Made by a program: the position numbers and the translations under genes. Under the pieces are notes generated by a model, which saw only the letters and a program-made list of their open reading frames with translations, did not search any database and was not told where the DNA came from. Shown piece after piece: positions 63,841 to 64,000 of a stretch of 64,000 bases of DNA. Source of the stretch: an uncultured Lachnospiraceae bacterium (lineage in GTDB: Bacteria > Bacillota > Clostridia > Lachnospirales > Lachnospiraceae); the NCBI GenBank assembly GCA_934899185.1, contig CAKXYI010000001.1, positions 1 to 64,000 of the forward strand, given 5' to 3'. How positions within the stretch are numbered: the first letter of the stretch is position 1; each line of letters begins with the position of its first letter.

Positions 63841-64000
63841 CTAATCTTCAGATTCTGCCACTTTGAATCTGCTGATCATTTCTTTTAGATTATCAGCCTC
63901 ACTGCTCATTTCCTGGCTCGCTGCTGCACATTGTTCCGATGTCGCAGAATTGGACTGTACGACATCATTAATCTGCTCTATGCCTTCATTAATCTGCAGG
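63841..64000 (-). CDS. C-terminus of a methyl-accepting chemotaxis protein (partial)
   Basis: The last 52 codons of a receptor signalling domain, continuing beyond the window edge: EGIEQINDVVQSNSATSEQC, then AAASQEMSSEADNLKEMISRF, ending KVAESED. The gene is the third chemoreceptor in the window. Its stop codon lies six bases before the uxaC remnant frame. Confidence 0.88.
   Translation of the reverse strand, partial: LQINEGIEQINDVVQSNSATSEQCAAASQEMSSEADNLKEMISRFKVAESED

Overview
The window reads as chromosome of a motile, carbohydrate-fermenting Clostridia member, most likely Lachnospiraceae. This is inferred from a low-to-mid GC Firmicute gene style with strong AGGAGG-type ribosome binding sites, a YmxH/YlmC sporulation-family protein, chemotaxis receptors, a MotA homologue, a SigD-type promoter, a cellobiose phosphorylase, and a circularly permuted GH3 glucosidase of the type known from Ruminococcus and Butyrivibrio. 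Species cannot be fixed from the sequence alone.

Layout. 1-9.8 kb: tRNA-Thr, a transglycosylase, EF-P with a small partner, a chemotaxis receptor, a c-di-GMP phosphodiesterase, rpiB, an isochorismatase-like hydrolase, a SigD-promoted small protein, nrdR, a YmxH protein and ychF. 9.8-14.2 kb: an accessory pocket with a decayed PIN toxin, an XRE-type/ankyrin-like protein plus a small acidic protein, a truncated gene, and an AbiEi/AbiEii toxin-antitoxin pair. 14.2-28.8 kb: beta-glucan and cellobiose use. It holds AraC with a divergent GH3 glucosidase, a second chemotaxis receptor, a SpoU methyltransferase, and a LacI-controlled sugar ABC importer divergent from cellobiose phosphorylase, with shared candidate operators. 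28.9-42.1 kb: a long minus-strand housekeeping run (thiN, rpe, rsgA, prkC, prpC, rlmN, rsmB, a Zn peptidase, fmt, def, priA, murE). 42.3-43.7 kb: pyrB-pyrI on the plus strand. 43.7-48.3 kb: a J-domain protein, a DUF5685-like protein, a zinc-ribbon membrane protein, an aldose epimerase and a broken gspE/pilB. 48.4-56.1 kb: rnpB and the udk-nif3-trmK-rpoD-dnaG-dgt macromolecular-synthesis operon. 56.2-56.7 kb: a large non-coding inverted-repeat element. 56.7-64 kb: an HD hydrolase, maf, a motA without motB preceded by a membrane XRE protein, tRNA-Leu, a SnoaL protein, a MATE pump, an Rpn-type nuclease, a wrecked uxaC and the end of another chemotaxis receptor.

How parts connect: the LacI regulator probably represses both its own importer operon and the phosphorylase, so imported cello-oligosaccharides would be cleaved phosphorolytically, while the AraC/GH3 pair hydrolyses beta-glucosides. 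Two chemotaxis receptors, the EAL protein and the SigD-type promoter point to flagellar motility encoded elsewhere.

Most unusual: a roughly 460-base near-palindromic element upstream of dgt; a dispersed palindromic hairpin family (seven sites) sitting between genes; a 32-bp near-perfect hairpin at 28.8 kb; an XRE protein whose membrane domain looks like the N-terminus of the MotA beside it; and several genes caught in decay (PIN toxin, gspE, uxaC, a secreted-protein remnant).
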